Of a DNA stretch of 64,000 bases, positions 52,072 to 61,031 are shown one piece after another; the first letter of the stretch is position 1; every line of letters begins with the position of its first letter. A program made the position numbers and the translations under genes. Under the pieces are notes generated by a model, which saw only the letters and a list, made by a program, of their open reading frames with translations, made no database searches and had not been told where the DNA came from. Source of the stretch: an uncultured Acetatifactor sp. (GTDB taxonomy: Bacteria > Bacillota > Clostridia > Lachnospirales > Lachnospiraceae); contig CAJTLR010000004.1 in NCBI GenBank assembly GCA_910577185.1, positions 35,868 through 99,867 of the forward strand. Reading direction: 5' to 3'.

Positions 52072-54273
52072 ATGAAAAGAAGAAAGTTACTTGCGATTCT
52101 GATGGCTTCCGCAATGGTGTTTGGACTGGCGGCATGCGGCAATGACACGCCTGCAGACAGCAGCGCACCGTCGAATTCAGAAGCGGGCGATTCTTCTGCG
52201 GAAGGAAGTTCTGAAGAAGGCTCTGAAGAGAGTCCTGCGGAAGATTCCGGGGAAAGCTCCGCGCAGGGGGGGTCAGAAGGCACATTTGAGAACAAGGTTA
52301 TCATGGGTAACGTCACTGACCTGACAGGTGATTTCCGTTTTCCCGGCTGGGGAGCCAGTTCTGTGGGCGCTTCCGACCAGGATATCGGACGTCTGACCAT
52401 CGGCTACGGCACCATGGAAGTGGCAGAGGATGGAAATCTTGTGTGGAATGATACTGCCGTGAAGAGCCACACCAAGACAGAGAATGAGGATGGCACGGCA
52501 ACCTATACGGTGGAGATCAACGAAGGCCTGACCTTCAGCGATGGTTCCCCCATCACGGCCAAGAACTATCTGGCAAGTACATTGTCCTTTGCATCCCTTG
52601 TAAGTATGGAGGCAGGACGTCCCGGCACCAGCGGCAACACTCTGGTGGGCTATCAGGCATATCATGACTATACAGGAGAGGCAGCAGAGGGTACATCCAA
52701 GGAATTTTCCGGAATCCGCCTTCTGAGCGATTACAGCTTTTCCCTGACAGTATCTTCTGATTATTATCCGTACTATTTCGCATATACCTATGCGGCTGCG
52801 GATCCCGTTCCCCTGGGCCTGGTTCTGGGTGAGGGCGTGGATATCATGGATGACGGCAACGGTGTTTACCTGAGCGACAGCTTCTATGAGAAGAACGGTG
52901 ACAGCTATGTGAAGGCTGCCGAGATTTCGGAGAACCGTTATGATCTGACAAAGTATCCTTTCTCCGGCGCTTATGTGGTTTCCGACTGGGATGCTTCCAC
53001 AAAGCAGGCTACCATGACCCTGAATCCTAACTTCAAGGGTAATTTTGAGGGACAGGTTCCTTCCATTGAGACCATTGTATATGTCAAGCTGACGCAGGAG
53101 ACCCAGCTGGAGATGCTTACCAGCGGCGGTACCGATATCCTGGGCGGTGTTACCGGCGGCAAGGATACCACTGCAGCCCTGGCAGTAGTGGATGGCGAGA
53201 ATTTCGCAGAGGTGCATTATCAGAGAGCCGGCTACGGCAAGATACAGTTCGACTGTGACTTTGGTCCCACCATGTTCCAGGAAGTGCGTCAGGCAGTTGC
53301 CTATCTGCTGAACCGTACCGAGTTCTGCCAGACTTTTACCGGCGGTTACGGTGTGGTGGTAGACGGCCCTTACAGCCCCGACCTTGGACCCTGGAAGGCA
53401 GTGCAGGATGAGATTGAGCTGATTGACTACGCTTTCTCTCCCGAGACCGCAAAGAGCGTTCTGGAGCAGGGCGGCTGGATTTACAACTCCAAGGGTGAGG
53501 AGTATGTGGAAGGCGCCGAAGGCGTTGACGCGGTGCGCTATAAGAAACTGACTGCAGATGAAGCAAATGCACTGGATGGAGCAAACAAGACCTATGCTTC
53601 CGTTTCCAATACCGACGGTGTGACTTATCAGACCGTGGAGATTAACGGCGAGTATTACATGCCTCTGGCAATCAACTGGTTTGGTTCCACTCCCAACGAA
53701 GTGACGGATCTGATTTCCACCACTCTGGCAAACAGCACCGACTTGTCCGCGGCAGGCATGGTGATCCGTGCCACTACCGGCGACTTTAACAAACTGCTCG
53801 GTGAGATTTACCGTGAGCCCAGCTATGGCTATAACGGAATTCCTACCTATGGTATGTTTAACCTGGCTACGGGATTCAGCGCATTGACGAACCTTGACCG
53901 TGCTTACTGCTGGTCACATGATCCGGCATGGTTTACTTATTCCGACAACAAGCTGTATGATGCCTATGACATTGACTTCCCCTATGAACTGGAAGCAGAG
54001 AAGCTGACCTATGAGCAGGCAGTGGAGGCATCCGGCGACAAGCTGGGTATGGATTATCTGTCCATGGCAATGGTTTACAATGCCACCACAGAGGATGAGT
54101 TTAACCAGTGGTATATGGGATATGTGGAGAGATGGAACGAACTGATGCCCGACATCCCGCTGTACTCCAATTACTATTATGATGTTTACAATGCCAAGAT
54201 TGAGAATTTCCAGACCAGTCCGTTCCGTGGCCCGGCTGCAGCGCTTCTGTATGCGAATGTAAAAGGCTATTAA
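52072..54273 (+). CDS. oppA: Oligopeptide ABC transporter substrate-binding lipoprotein
   Basis: 733 residues, AGGAGGAGAG upstream. Lipoprotein signal peptide with lipobox L-A-A-C (Cys22), then a Ser/Glu-rich linker (about 25-75). The family 5 solute-binding body follows (GTATYTVEINEGLTFSDGSP, VRQAVAYLLNRTEFCQTFTG). It is longer than typical OppA (about 540) because of the linker and extra loops. It captures peptides outside and delivers them to OppBC. Confidence 0.93.
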   Translation: MKRRKLLAILMASAMVFGLAACGNDTPADSSAPSNSEAGDSSAEGSSEEGSEESPAEDSGESSAQGGSEGTFENKVIMGNVTDLTGDFRFPGWGASSVGASDQDIGRLTIGYGTMEVAEDGNLVWNDTAVKSHTKTENEDGTATYTVEINEGLTFSDGSPITAKNYLASTLSFASLVSMEAGRPGTSGNTLVGYQAYHDYTGEAAEGTSKEFSGIRLLSDYSFSLTVSSDYYPYYFAYTYAAADPVPLGLVLGEGVDIMDDGNGVYLSDSFYEKNGDSYVKAAEISENRYDLTKYPFSGAYVVSDWDASTKQATMTLNPNFKGNFEGQVPSIETIVYVKLTQETQLEMLTSGGTDILGGVTGGKDTTAALAVVDGENFAEVHYQRAGYGKIQFDCDFGPTMFQEVRQAVAYLLNRTEFCQTFTGGYGVVVDGPYSPDLGPWKAVQDEIELIDYAFSPETAKSVLEQGGWIYNSKGEEYVEGAEGVDAVRYKKLTADEANALDGANKTYASVSNTDGVTYQTVEINGEYYMPLAINWFGSTPNEVTDLISTTLANSTDLSAAGMVIRATTGDFNKLLGEIYREPSYGYNGIPTYGMFNLATGFSALTNLDRAYCWSHDPAWFTYSDNKLYDAYDIDFPYELEAEKLTYEQAVEASGDKLGMDYLSMAMVYNATTEDEFNQWYMGYVERWNELMPDIPLYSNYYYDVYNAKIENFQTSPFRGPAAALLYANVKGY

Positions 54274-54309
54274 GGATAGGTTTCATCAATTTATGTGACA
54301 GTGAAGGAT

Positions 54310-54335
54310 GGGGCGGCCGTCAAGACGACTGCCCC
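54310..54335 (+). promoter_or_regulatory. Hairpin between oppA and oppB
   Basis: GGGGC-gg-CGTC pairs with GACG-act-GCCCC. It lies 37 bases after the oppA stop without a strong U-run (ATTTATT follows). Such hairpins reduce read-through and stabilise the abundant oppA message. Confidence 0.6.
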
Positions 54336-54401
54336 ATTTATTCTCATATAGGAAAGTGTGTTCCGTGATTCTTTCTTATAATATCAGAAACGGGGTATGA
54401 T

Positions 54402-55430
54402 ATGGGCAAGTATATACTGAAAAGACTGGGCTATATGGTGGTAGTCCTGCTGATTCTTTCCTTTCTCATGTTCTTTGTGTATTCTCTCATTCCCTATGAC
54501 CGGGCAGTGGCAGAGGCAGAGCCTTATAGAAAGGGACTGAAGACCTCGGAAAATGCAACCGAACTTTATCAGGCCAGGATAGAGGAGCTGCGCCGGGAAC
54601 TGGGAACGGACCAGAATGTGGTGGTACGTTATCTGGGCTGGATGGGTCTGGGGCCTATCAATGGAAAGTACAAAGGGATTCTTCAGGGTAACTTAGGTTA
54701 CAGTTATGAGTATGACAGGCCGGCGCAGGAGGTGCTGGCAGACCCGATGAAGAATACTGTCTTCATCAATATTTTCGCGACAGTTTTGGGCCTGGGGATT
54801 ACGATACCCCTGGGTATTTTCTGTGCGGTGCACAGAGGCAGTAAGAGGGATACTGCCGTTCAGGTAGGAACCATTGTGGGTTACAGTATCCCCGGATTTA
54901 TCATTGCCATTGTATTTATCTGGATTTTTGCCATTATGCTGAAATGGTTCCCTGTCTCGGGAATGAAGACACCGGGATCCAATTATACCGGCTTTGCGGA
55001 ACTGAAAGACCGGCTGTACTATATGGCGCTGCCGCTGATTGTCATGACTTTTTCCTCTCTGGGCGGTATGACCCGCTATGTCCGGGCATCCATGTCGGAG
55101 GCGCTTTCTCTGGACTGTATCCGTACGGCCAGGGCAAAGGGGCTGGTGGAGAAGACGGTTATTTACAGTCACGCGTTCCGAAATGCCCTGATTCCAATTA
55201 TTACTCTGGTGATCGGATGGTTTATCGGCATCTTTTCGGGATCTATTGTAATTGAGAATATTTTCGGCCTGAACGGAGTCGGCCGCATTTATATACTCAG
55301 TCTGAACAGTAAGGACTTTGAAGTGGTGCTTCTGCTTCAGATGTTCTATGTTATCATGGGACTTTTAGGCAATCTTGTGGTGGATATTGCATACGGACTG
55401 GCAGACCCCAGAGTCCGTGTGAATAAGTAA
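54402..55430 (+). CDS. oppB: Oligopeptide ABC transporter permease OppB
   Basis: 342 residues with six membrane helices. Family features: N-terminal YILKRLGYMVVVLLILSFLM, NTVFINIFATVLGLGITIPL, and the EAA-like loop YVRASMSEALSLDCIRTARA-KG near residue 245. It has a longer first external loop (about 30-105) than many OppB. Ribosome site weak (GGGG). Confidence 0.93.
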   Translation: MGKYILKRLGYMVVVLLILSFLMFFVYSLIPYDRAVAEAEPYRKGLKTSENATELYQARIEELRRELGTDQNVVVRYLGWMGLGPINGKYKGILQGNLGYSYEYDRPAQEVLADPMKNTVFINIFATVLGLGITIPLGIFCAVHRGSKRDTAVQVGTIVGYSIPGFIIAIVFIWIFAIMLKWFPVSGMKTPGSNYTGFAELKDRLYYMALPLIVMTFSSLGGMTRYVRASMSEALSLDCIRTARAKGLVEKTVIYSHAFRNALIPIITLVIGWFIGIFSGSIVIENIFGLNGVGRIYILSLNSKDFEVVLLLQMFYVIMGLLGNLVVDIAYGLADPRVRVNK

Positions 55431-55447
55431 AGGAGGAACATAAGAAA

Positions 55448-57397
55448 ATGAAAAACGATAAGAATTCCTCCCGGAAAGAATTCGCACCTTTTCGCTGGCT
55501 GCGCAGGATGTTTTTCGGAGCATCCAGGGAACTGACCATAGCGGACGAACGTTATGACAGTCCCACCAAACTGGCAGTCAAGCGCTTTTTCCGCAAGCCG
55601 CTTGCCACCGGCGCTGTGATTGTGCTGGCGGGTATGTTCCTCTTTGTGTTCATCGGCTCGGCGATTGCCCCGGCAGATCTGACAGAGACGGGCAGCGAAA
55701 TGCTGCATACCAATATGGCACCCACCCAGAGCCTGATGAAGCTGCCGGAGGGTATGAAAGACGGCGCGGTGGATATTTCTTCCCGGGGTACTTTTACCAT
55801 AGGAGTGGATACCGATGGCAAGGTCTCCATGTGGGGACAGTATGTCAATATCTCCGGAGACGAAGCCAGGAACGTGATGAATATCCCCGCAGAGGTACAA
55901 AACAGCAGGATCGTGCATGTGGCGGCGGGTTCTGACCACTGTGTGGCCATTTCCGAGGACGGTCATGTCTATGCGTGGGGTGAGTTTGACAACGGACAGT
56001 ATGGCCACGATGGATCCATGATTGCGGCGGCCAGGAAACAGCCGGACGAGCTGATGAACGGCGGTACCATTGACGCATCCCAGGTGCGCCAGCTGATCTG
56101 CGGCAACCAGGTGACGGCCATTCTTATGGAAGACGGCACCATCTACGCATGGGGAAATGATGGCTTAAGCGCCACAAATCTTTCTTCCGTGATCAAGCAC
56201 GGCAAGAAGGAGAGTAAGATTGTCAAACTGACCTTTACAAACGATGGTATTTACGGAATCGATGAAAACGGTACTTTCGTCTGCGGCAAAAGTACAAAGT
56301 ATAATATCATCAGCGTACTGGACGAGAACGGCCGCAGTGTGAGCACTGACTTGTTTGAATATATCGGAGAGCGGAAGGTGGTTGATATCGCCGCTTCCGG
56401 CAACGCCCTGGCGCTGGTGCTGGACGATGGCGAGATTGTGGTCTCCGGTATGAAGGAACCCCTGCCGGAGCTTTTGGAAGGGGAAAACGCAGTGACGGTA
56501 TCCGGGGGAACCAGACATTTTACGCTGACCACGGACCAGGGCAGGGTTTATGCATGGGGCCAGAGTTACCGCAATCAGTGTAAGATTCCCGTAGCCCTTC
56601 AGGAAGAGGGCGCTGTGGATAAGGTATTTGCCAGCGGTTTCCAGAATTATGCGTTCAAAGATGGAAAATTTGTTGACTGCTGGGGCCTGAAGGGCTATCT
56701 CATGGGCACGGACGATATGGGACGTGATGTGTTTAACCGTATTATGAACGGCGGTAAGATGACCATGACGGTGGGTGCCGTGGCAGTTATCGTATCCACC
56801 ATAATTGGTATTATCATAGGATGTATTTCCGGATATTTCGGCGGCCCGGTGGATATGTTCCTGATGCGTGTGACAGAGATTGTGGGAGCCATTCCCTTCC
56901 TGCCCTTTGCACTGTGTCTGTCGGCTATTTTCCAGGGATCCGATATTCATGAAGATACCCGTATTGCGATGATCATGCTGATACTGGGTGTGCTTTCTTG
57001 GACGGGCCTGGCCAGGCTGGTGAGAGGCCAGATTCTGGCAGAGCGCGAAAAAGAATTTGTCACTGCCGCCCGTTCCATGGGTGTGAAAGAAAAACGAATC
57101 GCGTTCCGGCATATCCTGCCCAATATTATCTCTGTCATTCTGGTGACGGTGACACTGGATTTTGCCGGCTGTATGCTGACGGAGTCCTCGCTGTCCTATC
57201 TGGGTTTTGGTGTGCAGCTTCCCCGTCCTACATGGGGTAATATGCTGGACGGTTCCCGTAATGCCCTGGTCATCCAGTCTTTCTGGTGGAGATGGGTGTT
57301 CCCGGCATTGTTCCTTTCCATTGTGGTTATCTGTATCAATATTATCGGCGATACCCTGCGGGATGTGCTTGACCCGAAATCGGAGGTGGAAAAATAA
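55448..57397 (+). CDS. oppC: OppC permease with inserted seven-bladed RCC1-like propeller
   Basis: 649 residues, about twice the usual 300. Helix 1 spans about 52-74. Residues about 95-415 are seven repeats with the RCC1 pattern ending in x-D/N-G-x-x-x-x-x-G: VDTDGKVSMWG, ISEDGHVYAWG, LMEDGTIYAWG, IDENGTFVCG, LDDGEIVVSG, TTDQGRVYAWG, FKDGKFVDCWG. The normal OppC sequence resumes at M419 with GTDDMGRDVFNR, then five helices and the EAA loop REKEFVTAARSMGVKEKRIA. The propeller must lie outside the membrane, in the first external loop. It overlaps the next gene by one base. Confidence 0.9.
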   Translation: MKNDKNSSRKEFAPFRWLRRMFFGASRELTIADERYDSPTKLAVKRFFRKPLATGAVIVLAGMFLFVFIGSAIAPADLTETGSEMLHTNMAPTQSLMKLPEGMKDGAVDISSRGTFTIGVDTDGKVSMWGQYVNISGDEARNVMNIPAEVQNSRIVHVAAGSDHCVAISEDGHVYAWGEFDNGQYGHDGSMIAAARKQPDELMNGGTIDASQVRQLICGNQVTAILMEDGTIYAWGNDGLSATNLSSVIKHGKKESKIVKLTFTNDGIYGIDENGTFVCGKSTKYNIISVLDENGRSVSTDLFEYIGERKVVDIAASGNALALVLDDGEIVVSGMKEPLPELLEGENAVTVSGGTRHFTLTTDQGRVYAWGQSYRNQCKIPVALQEEGAVDKVFASGFQNYAFKDGKFVDCWGLKGYLMGTDDMGRDVFNRIMNGGKMTMTVGAVAVIVSTIIGIIIGCISGYFGGPVDMFLMRVTEIVGAIPFLPFALCLSAIFQGSDIHEDTRIAMIMLILGVLSWTGLARLVRGQILAEREKEFVTAARSMGVKEKRIAFRHILPNIISVILVTVTLDFAGCMLTESSLSYLGFGVQLPRPTWGNMLDGSRNALVIQSFWWRWVFPALFLSIVVICINIIGDTLRDVLDPKSEVEK

Positions 57398-58416
57398 TGG
57401 CTGAACCCTTACTTGAAGTGAAGAACCTTCGTACTTTTTTTAAAACGAGAAACGGCACCGTGAAAGCCGTAAATGATGTTTCATATTCCATATATCCCGG
57501 CCGTACCCTTGGCATTGTGGGAGAGTCCGGCTCCGGGAAAAGCGTCACTGCCATGAGCGTTCTGAGGCTTCTGGATGCCAATGGCTATATTGCCGGGGGC
57601 ACAGTCACTTTTGCCGGCCAGGATCTGGCAAAAGTGTCCACCCAGGAGATGTATCATATCAGGGGAAACAGGATTTCCGTGATCTTCCAGGAACCCATGA
57701 CAAGCTTAAACCCGGTGTTTTCCATAAAAAGACAGCTGTCCGAGCCTTTTATGGTTCATCAGAATCTGAGCAGAAAGGAAGCGGCGGAAAAGAGCATTGA
57801 GATGCTCCGGGCGGTGCAGATTCCCAATCCGGAAGCCGTGGCAAGACAGTATCCCCATCAGCTGTCCGGCGGTATGCGGCAGCGGGTGATGATTGCCATG
57901 GCCCTGGCCTGTAAACCGGATATCCTGATTGCAGACGAGCCTACCACGGCCCTGGATGTGACCATTCAGGCACAGATTTTAAGGCTGATGAATGAGCTGC
58001 AGAAGGAGAACGGCACGGCCATCATGTTCATTACCCATGACCTGGGGGTAATCAACGAGATGGCGGATGATGTGGTGGTAATGTACTGCGGACAAGTGGT
58101 GGAGCAGGCTCCCGCATCGCTGATTTTTACGGACTGTAAGCAGTCTCATCCTTACACGGAAGGTCTGATGTTCTCCATACCCAGACTGAATGATGACCGC
58201 GCAAAGCTGGATCCGATTCCGGGTGTGGTGCCCCATCCCCTGGATTTGCCCAAGGGATGTAAGTTTGCGCCCCGCTGTAAATATTGTACAAAGAAATGTA
58301 TGGAGGAGGAGCCTGTCCTGACGCAGGTGGCAGAGGGACAGCTGATCCGCTGCTTCTATCCGGAGAAGGCAGAAAGGAGGAGTGAAGCACATGGAAAAAT
58401 CACAGTCAATGGATAA
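57397..58416 (+). CDS. oppD: Oligopeptide ABC transporter ATPase OppD
   Basis: 339 residues, TAATG overlap with oppC. Walker A GESGSGKSVTAMSVLRLLDA, Q-loop FQEPMTSLNPVF, signature LSGGMRQRVMIAMALACKPD, Walker B ILIADEPTTALD. The C-terminal oligopeptide-transport domain has the cysteine set CKFAPRCKYCTKKC, which binds an Fe-S cluster in this family. Couples ATP to peptide import. Confidence 0.95.
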   Translation: MAEPLLEVKNLRTFFKTRNGTVKAVNDVSYSIYPGRTLGIVGESGSGKSVTAMSVLRLLDANGYIAGGTVTFAGQDLAKVSTQEMYHIRGNRISVIFQEPMTSLNPVFSIKRQLSEPFMVHQNLSRKEAAEKSIEMLRAVQIPNPEAVARQYPHQLSGGMRQRVMIAMALACKPDILIADEPTTALDVTIQAQILRLMNELQKENGTAIMFITHDLGVINEMADDVVVMYCGQVVEQAPASLIFTDCKQSHPYTEGLMFSIPRLNDDRAKLDPIPGVVPHPLDLPKGCKFAPRCKYCTKKCMEEEPVLTQVAEGQLIRCFYPEKAERRSEAHGKITVNG

Positions 58417-60031
58417 TGTACGGTCTTCGGGACAGGTGAAGGAGACTCTGCTGTCCATAACGAACCTGAAGAAGTATTTTCCCGTAGCCAAATCCTCTCT
58501 TTTTGCGAAACAAATGTATGTCCGGGCCAATGAAGACATTTCCATTGATATTTACAAGGGAGAAACCTTCGGACTGGTGGGAGAGTCCGGCTGCGGCAAG
58601 TCCACTCTGGGACGTGTGCTGCTCCAGCTTTATGAGCAGACCGCGGGCAGTACCATGTATTATGGGCGTACCCTGGAAGAGGTGGCGCCCCGGTATGTGC
58701 TGGATACCCTTTCCAACGCGGAAAAATATATTGACCGGTACCACAAGGCCACGGCACATGCGGAGGAAATGGCGAAAAAGTGTGACGAACTGGGCGATTC
58801 CGCCACATTCTTTGATTTGCAGAATAAAAATCTGGCGGCCTGCGATGCAAAGACGGCCCTGGATTACTGCGCCAAGATTCTGGGCGGTTTTATGGTGAAG
58901 GAAACCCGTCAGGGTGCGTCGCTTTTGTCCGAAAAGTATAAACTGACTTTCCAGGCGGCGGAAATTACTTCCAGGATAGAAGAAATTGCGGTGGAAATAG
59001 AGGCCCGGGAGGGCCTGCTGGAGGATGCCCCGGAGAAAAAACAGGCGGTAAAGGACAAAATCCAGAAGCTGGACCAGAAACAGAAGGAACTGACGGCACA
59101 GCGGGAAAAGCTGATGACATCCGCGGCAGAAATAGACAATAAGATTGCGATGCTGAAAGCACCCTTTGCCAAAGACCCGGAATTCATGAAATATGAGGCC
59201 ATGCTGGACAATGGTGTGGATTTGAAACGGCTGAGGTATAATGAAATGCGTCATCTGAGGAAGGATCTGCAGATTATCTTCCAGGATCCTTATTCCTCCC
59301 TGAATCCCCGTATGACGGTTGGCCGCATCATTGAAGAGGGACTTGTGACCCATAAATTTTTTAAGGCAGGTTCCAAAAAAATGCAGGAGTATGTTTTTAA
59401 GGTAATGAATTCCTGCGGTCTCCAGAATTATATGTATAACCGATATCCCCATCAGTTTTCGGGTGGACAGAGACAGAGAATCTGTATTGCCCGTTCCCTG
59501 GCGGTGAGGCCGAAATTTGTGGTCTGTGACGAGTGTGTATCCGCGCTGGATGTTTCCATTCAGTCGCAGATCATCAACCTTCTCCAGGATTTGAAGGAGA
59601 AGGAAGGGCTGACATATTTGTTTATTTCCCATAACTTGTCGGTGGTTCGTTACATTTCGGACCGTATCGGCGTAATGTACCTGGGCAATATGGTGGAAGT
59701 GGCAGAGACGGACGAAATTTTCAGTGATCCCCGTCATCCATACACCATAGCGCTTCTTTCGTCCATTCCCACCACGGATCCGGACAGCCTTACCAAGGAG
59801 CGCATTATTCTGGAGGGAAACATCCCCAGCCCTATTAAACCGCCCTCCGGATGTAAATTCCATACCCGATGCTTTATGGCCTGCGATAAGTGTAAGGTGG
59901 TACCGCCGACGCTGACGGAAGTTAAACCGGGGCATTTTGTGGCCTGCCACTTTGCGGAACAGCAGAAAGTGGATGCAGAAGGAAATTATCTCTTTGACGT
60001 AAAAGTTGCAACGAATCAGCGTAAAGAATAA
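58391..60031 (+). CDS. oppF: OppF ATPase with long coiled-coil insert
   Basis: 546 residues against about 320 usual; ATG 58391 chosen because AGGAGG lies nine bases before. Walker A GESGCGKST (K70). Residues about 85-285 are an added, mostly helical region with coiled coil (EEIAVEIEAREGLLEDAPEK, KDKIQKLDQKQKELTAQREK). The Q-loop (IIFQDPYSSLNPR, Q298), signature FSGGQRQRICIARSLAV, Walker B FVVCDECVSALD and the C-terminal cysteine domain are normal. The gene overlaps oppD by 26 bases. Confidence 0.92.
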   Translation: MEKSQSMDNVRSSGQVKETLLSITNLKKYFPVAKSSLFAKQMYVRANEDISIDIYKGETFGLVGESGCGKSTLGRVLLQLYEQTAGSTMYYGRTLEEVAPRYVLDTLSNAEKYIDRYHKATAHAEEMAKKCDELGDSATFFDLQNKNLAACDAKTALDYCAKILGGFMVKETRQGASLLSEKYKLTFQAAEITSRIEEIAVEIEAREGLLEDAPEKKQAVKDKIQKLDQKQKELTAQREKLMTSAAEIDNKIAMLKAPFAKDPEFMKYEAMLDNGVDLKRLRYNEMRHLRKDLQIIFQDPYSSLNPRMTVGRIIEEGLVTHKFFKAGSKKMQEYVFKVMNSCGLQNYMYNRYPHQFSGGQRQRICIARSLAVRPKFVVCDECVSALDVSIQSQIINLLQDLKEKEGLTYLFISHNLSVVRYISDRIGVMYLGNMVEVAETDEIFSDPRHPYTIALLSSIPTTDPDSLTKERIILEGNIPSPIKPPSGCKFHTRCFMACDKCKVVPPTLTEVKPGHFVACHFAEQQKVDAEGNYLFDVKVATNQRKE

Positions 60032-60064
60032 CAGAGGCAGGAAAAGTGTCCGGCAGCAGTGCGC

Positions 60065-60150
60065 CAAACCGCATGCTCTTGCGGTTTGTGTGCATCATCA
60101 AAACCCCCCTGCTTTTATGGATGATGGTGCGGCTGGCCGCATGGGGGTTT
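60065..60150 (+). other. Two hairpins after oppF
   Basis: CAAACCGCA-tgctct-TGCGGTTTG (60065-60088) is perfect. AAACCCCC-c-TGC pairs with GCA-t-GGGGGTTT (60101-60150). The second ends in TTTAAAAA and may terminate opp transcription; the small gene at 60171 follows. Confidence 0.55.
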
Positions 60151-60170
60151 AAAAATAAACAGGAGAGTCT

Positions 60171-60359
60171 ATGAGAAAAGCGTGGCGTAAGATTCCGAAA
60201 GAAGTGGATACGGAAAAGGAAGAACAGATACGGCAGGAGATGGAAAAAAGTGATATGCCTGCAATGCTGCTGGCATCCTTTCTGACTATTTTTCTGCCGG
60301 TGGTAGTGATCCTGCTGTTGCTGTCGGGACTGATATACTGGCTGTTTACCATGCTCTGA
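60171..60359 (+). CDS. Small single-span membrane protein
   Basis: 62 residues, AGGAG nine bases upstream. A charged N-terminal helix (RKIPKEVDTEKEEQIRQEME) and one C-terminal membrane helix (LTIFLPVVVILLLLSGLIYW). Tail-anchored layout. No family recognised. It has its own terminator. Confidence 0.65.
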   Translation: MRKAWRKIPKEVDTEKEEQIRQEMEKSDMPAMLLASFLTIFLPVVVILLLLSGLIYWLFTML

Positions 60360-60369
60360 TTTTTCAGCG

Positions 60370-60410
60370 GCTGCCGCCTGCCGGATTTTTGTCTGCAGGC
60401 GGCAGCTTTT
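60370..60410 (+). terminator. Terminator after the small membrane protein
   Basis: GCTGCCGCCTGC pairs perfectly with GCAGGCGGCAGC around 13 bases, followed by TTTT. Confidence 0.9.
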
Positions 60411-60480
60411 CATAGTTCAGACAGGGCAATGAACTGTTCGGCAGTTTTCCTTTTTAATATAGGAAAGTAGGATTTCCCTA

Positions 60481-60616
60481 TTGCTTTTTGTCCGTATTTG
60501 TGATAAAATAAATCTATATTTGTGGCATGAATGGGCTGAATGGCCATCCGTATCATGATTGATGAACAATCATAATAAACCAGGTCCATGTTCATGGCAT
60601 AAAGAGGCCGAATGGC
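60481..60616 (+). promoter_or_regulatory. secG promoter and duplicated leader units
   Basis: TTGCTT (60481-60486), 17 bases, TAAAAT (60504-60509) is a fair promoter. Downstream TGGCATGAATGGGCTGAATGGC (60523-60544, written in two parts in databases as one 22-mer) recurs as a related 22-mer at 60595-60616 with 18 of 22 matches, offset 72. A perfect inverted repeat ATGATTG-atgaa-CAATCAT lies between them (about 60555-60573). Confidence 0.6.
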
Positions 60617-60639
60617 TGGTTTACTTAGGAGGTGTAAAA

Positions 60640-60879
60640 ATGGCGGCATTAAAAATTGTGCTTACGGTTGTTTTTATATTTGTGTGCATAGCGCTTGTGG
60701 TGTTGGTACTGATGCAGGAGGGAAAGTCTGCGGGCCTGGGAGCGATCAGCGGGGCGGCAGAGACCTACTGGGGGAAAAATAAGGGACGTTCCATGGAGGG
60801 ACAGCTGGTAAAGATTACCAAGATACTGGCATTGCTCTTTATGGTACTGGCGGTTATCCTGAATCTGAATATTTTCTGA
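60640..60879 (+). CDS. secG: Preprotein translocase subunit SecG
   Basis: 79 residues from ATG 60640 (AGGAGGTG upstream); the longer open frame is leader. Two membrane helices and the conserved VLMQEGKSAGLGAISGAAET loop identify SecG. It assists SecYE in protein export. Followed by rnr and smpB in the standard Firmicutes order. Confidence 0.95.
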   Translation: MAALKIVLTVVFIFVCIALVVLVLMQEGKSAGLGAISGAAETYWGKNKGRSMEGQLVKITKILALLFMVLAVILNLNIF

Positions 60880-60914
60880 TTCCGGAAAGAAGTCCCGAAA
60901 ACATCGTATTATGG

Positions 60915-60948
60915 AGACACCCTTGTGAGATGGCAGGAGTGTCTTTTT
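60915..60948 (+). terminator. Terminator/attenuator between secG and rnr
   Basis: AGACAC pairs with GTGTCT, with inner CCT/AGG pairing, followed by TTTTT. The rnr gene starts 84 bases later with no strong promoter seen, so partial read-through is likely. Confidence 0.75.
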
Positions 60949-61031
60949 GTCATATGGGAATGAGCACTTTCCCGGAGGAACGACACTGTTGGACGCACAT
61001 GAAAAGCAGGGATAAAGGAAATAGGAGAGAT

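Noticed and set aside
58406..60067. 553-codon open frame on the minus strand opposite oppF
   Set aside because: Shadow of the conserved ABC ATPase; residues mirror plus-strand codon bias.
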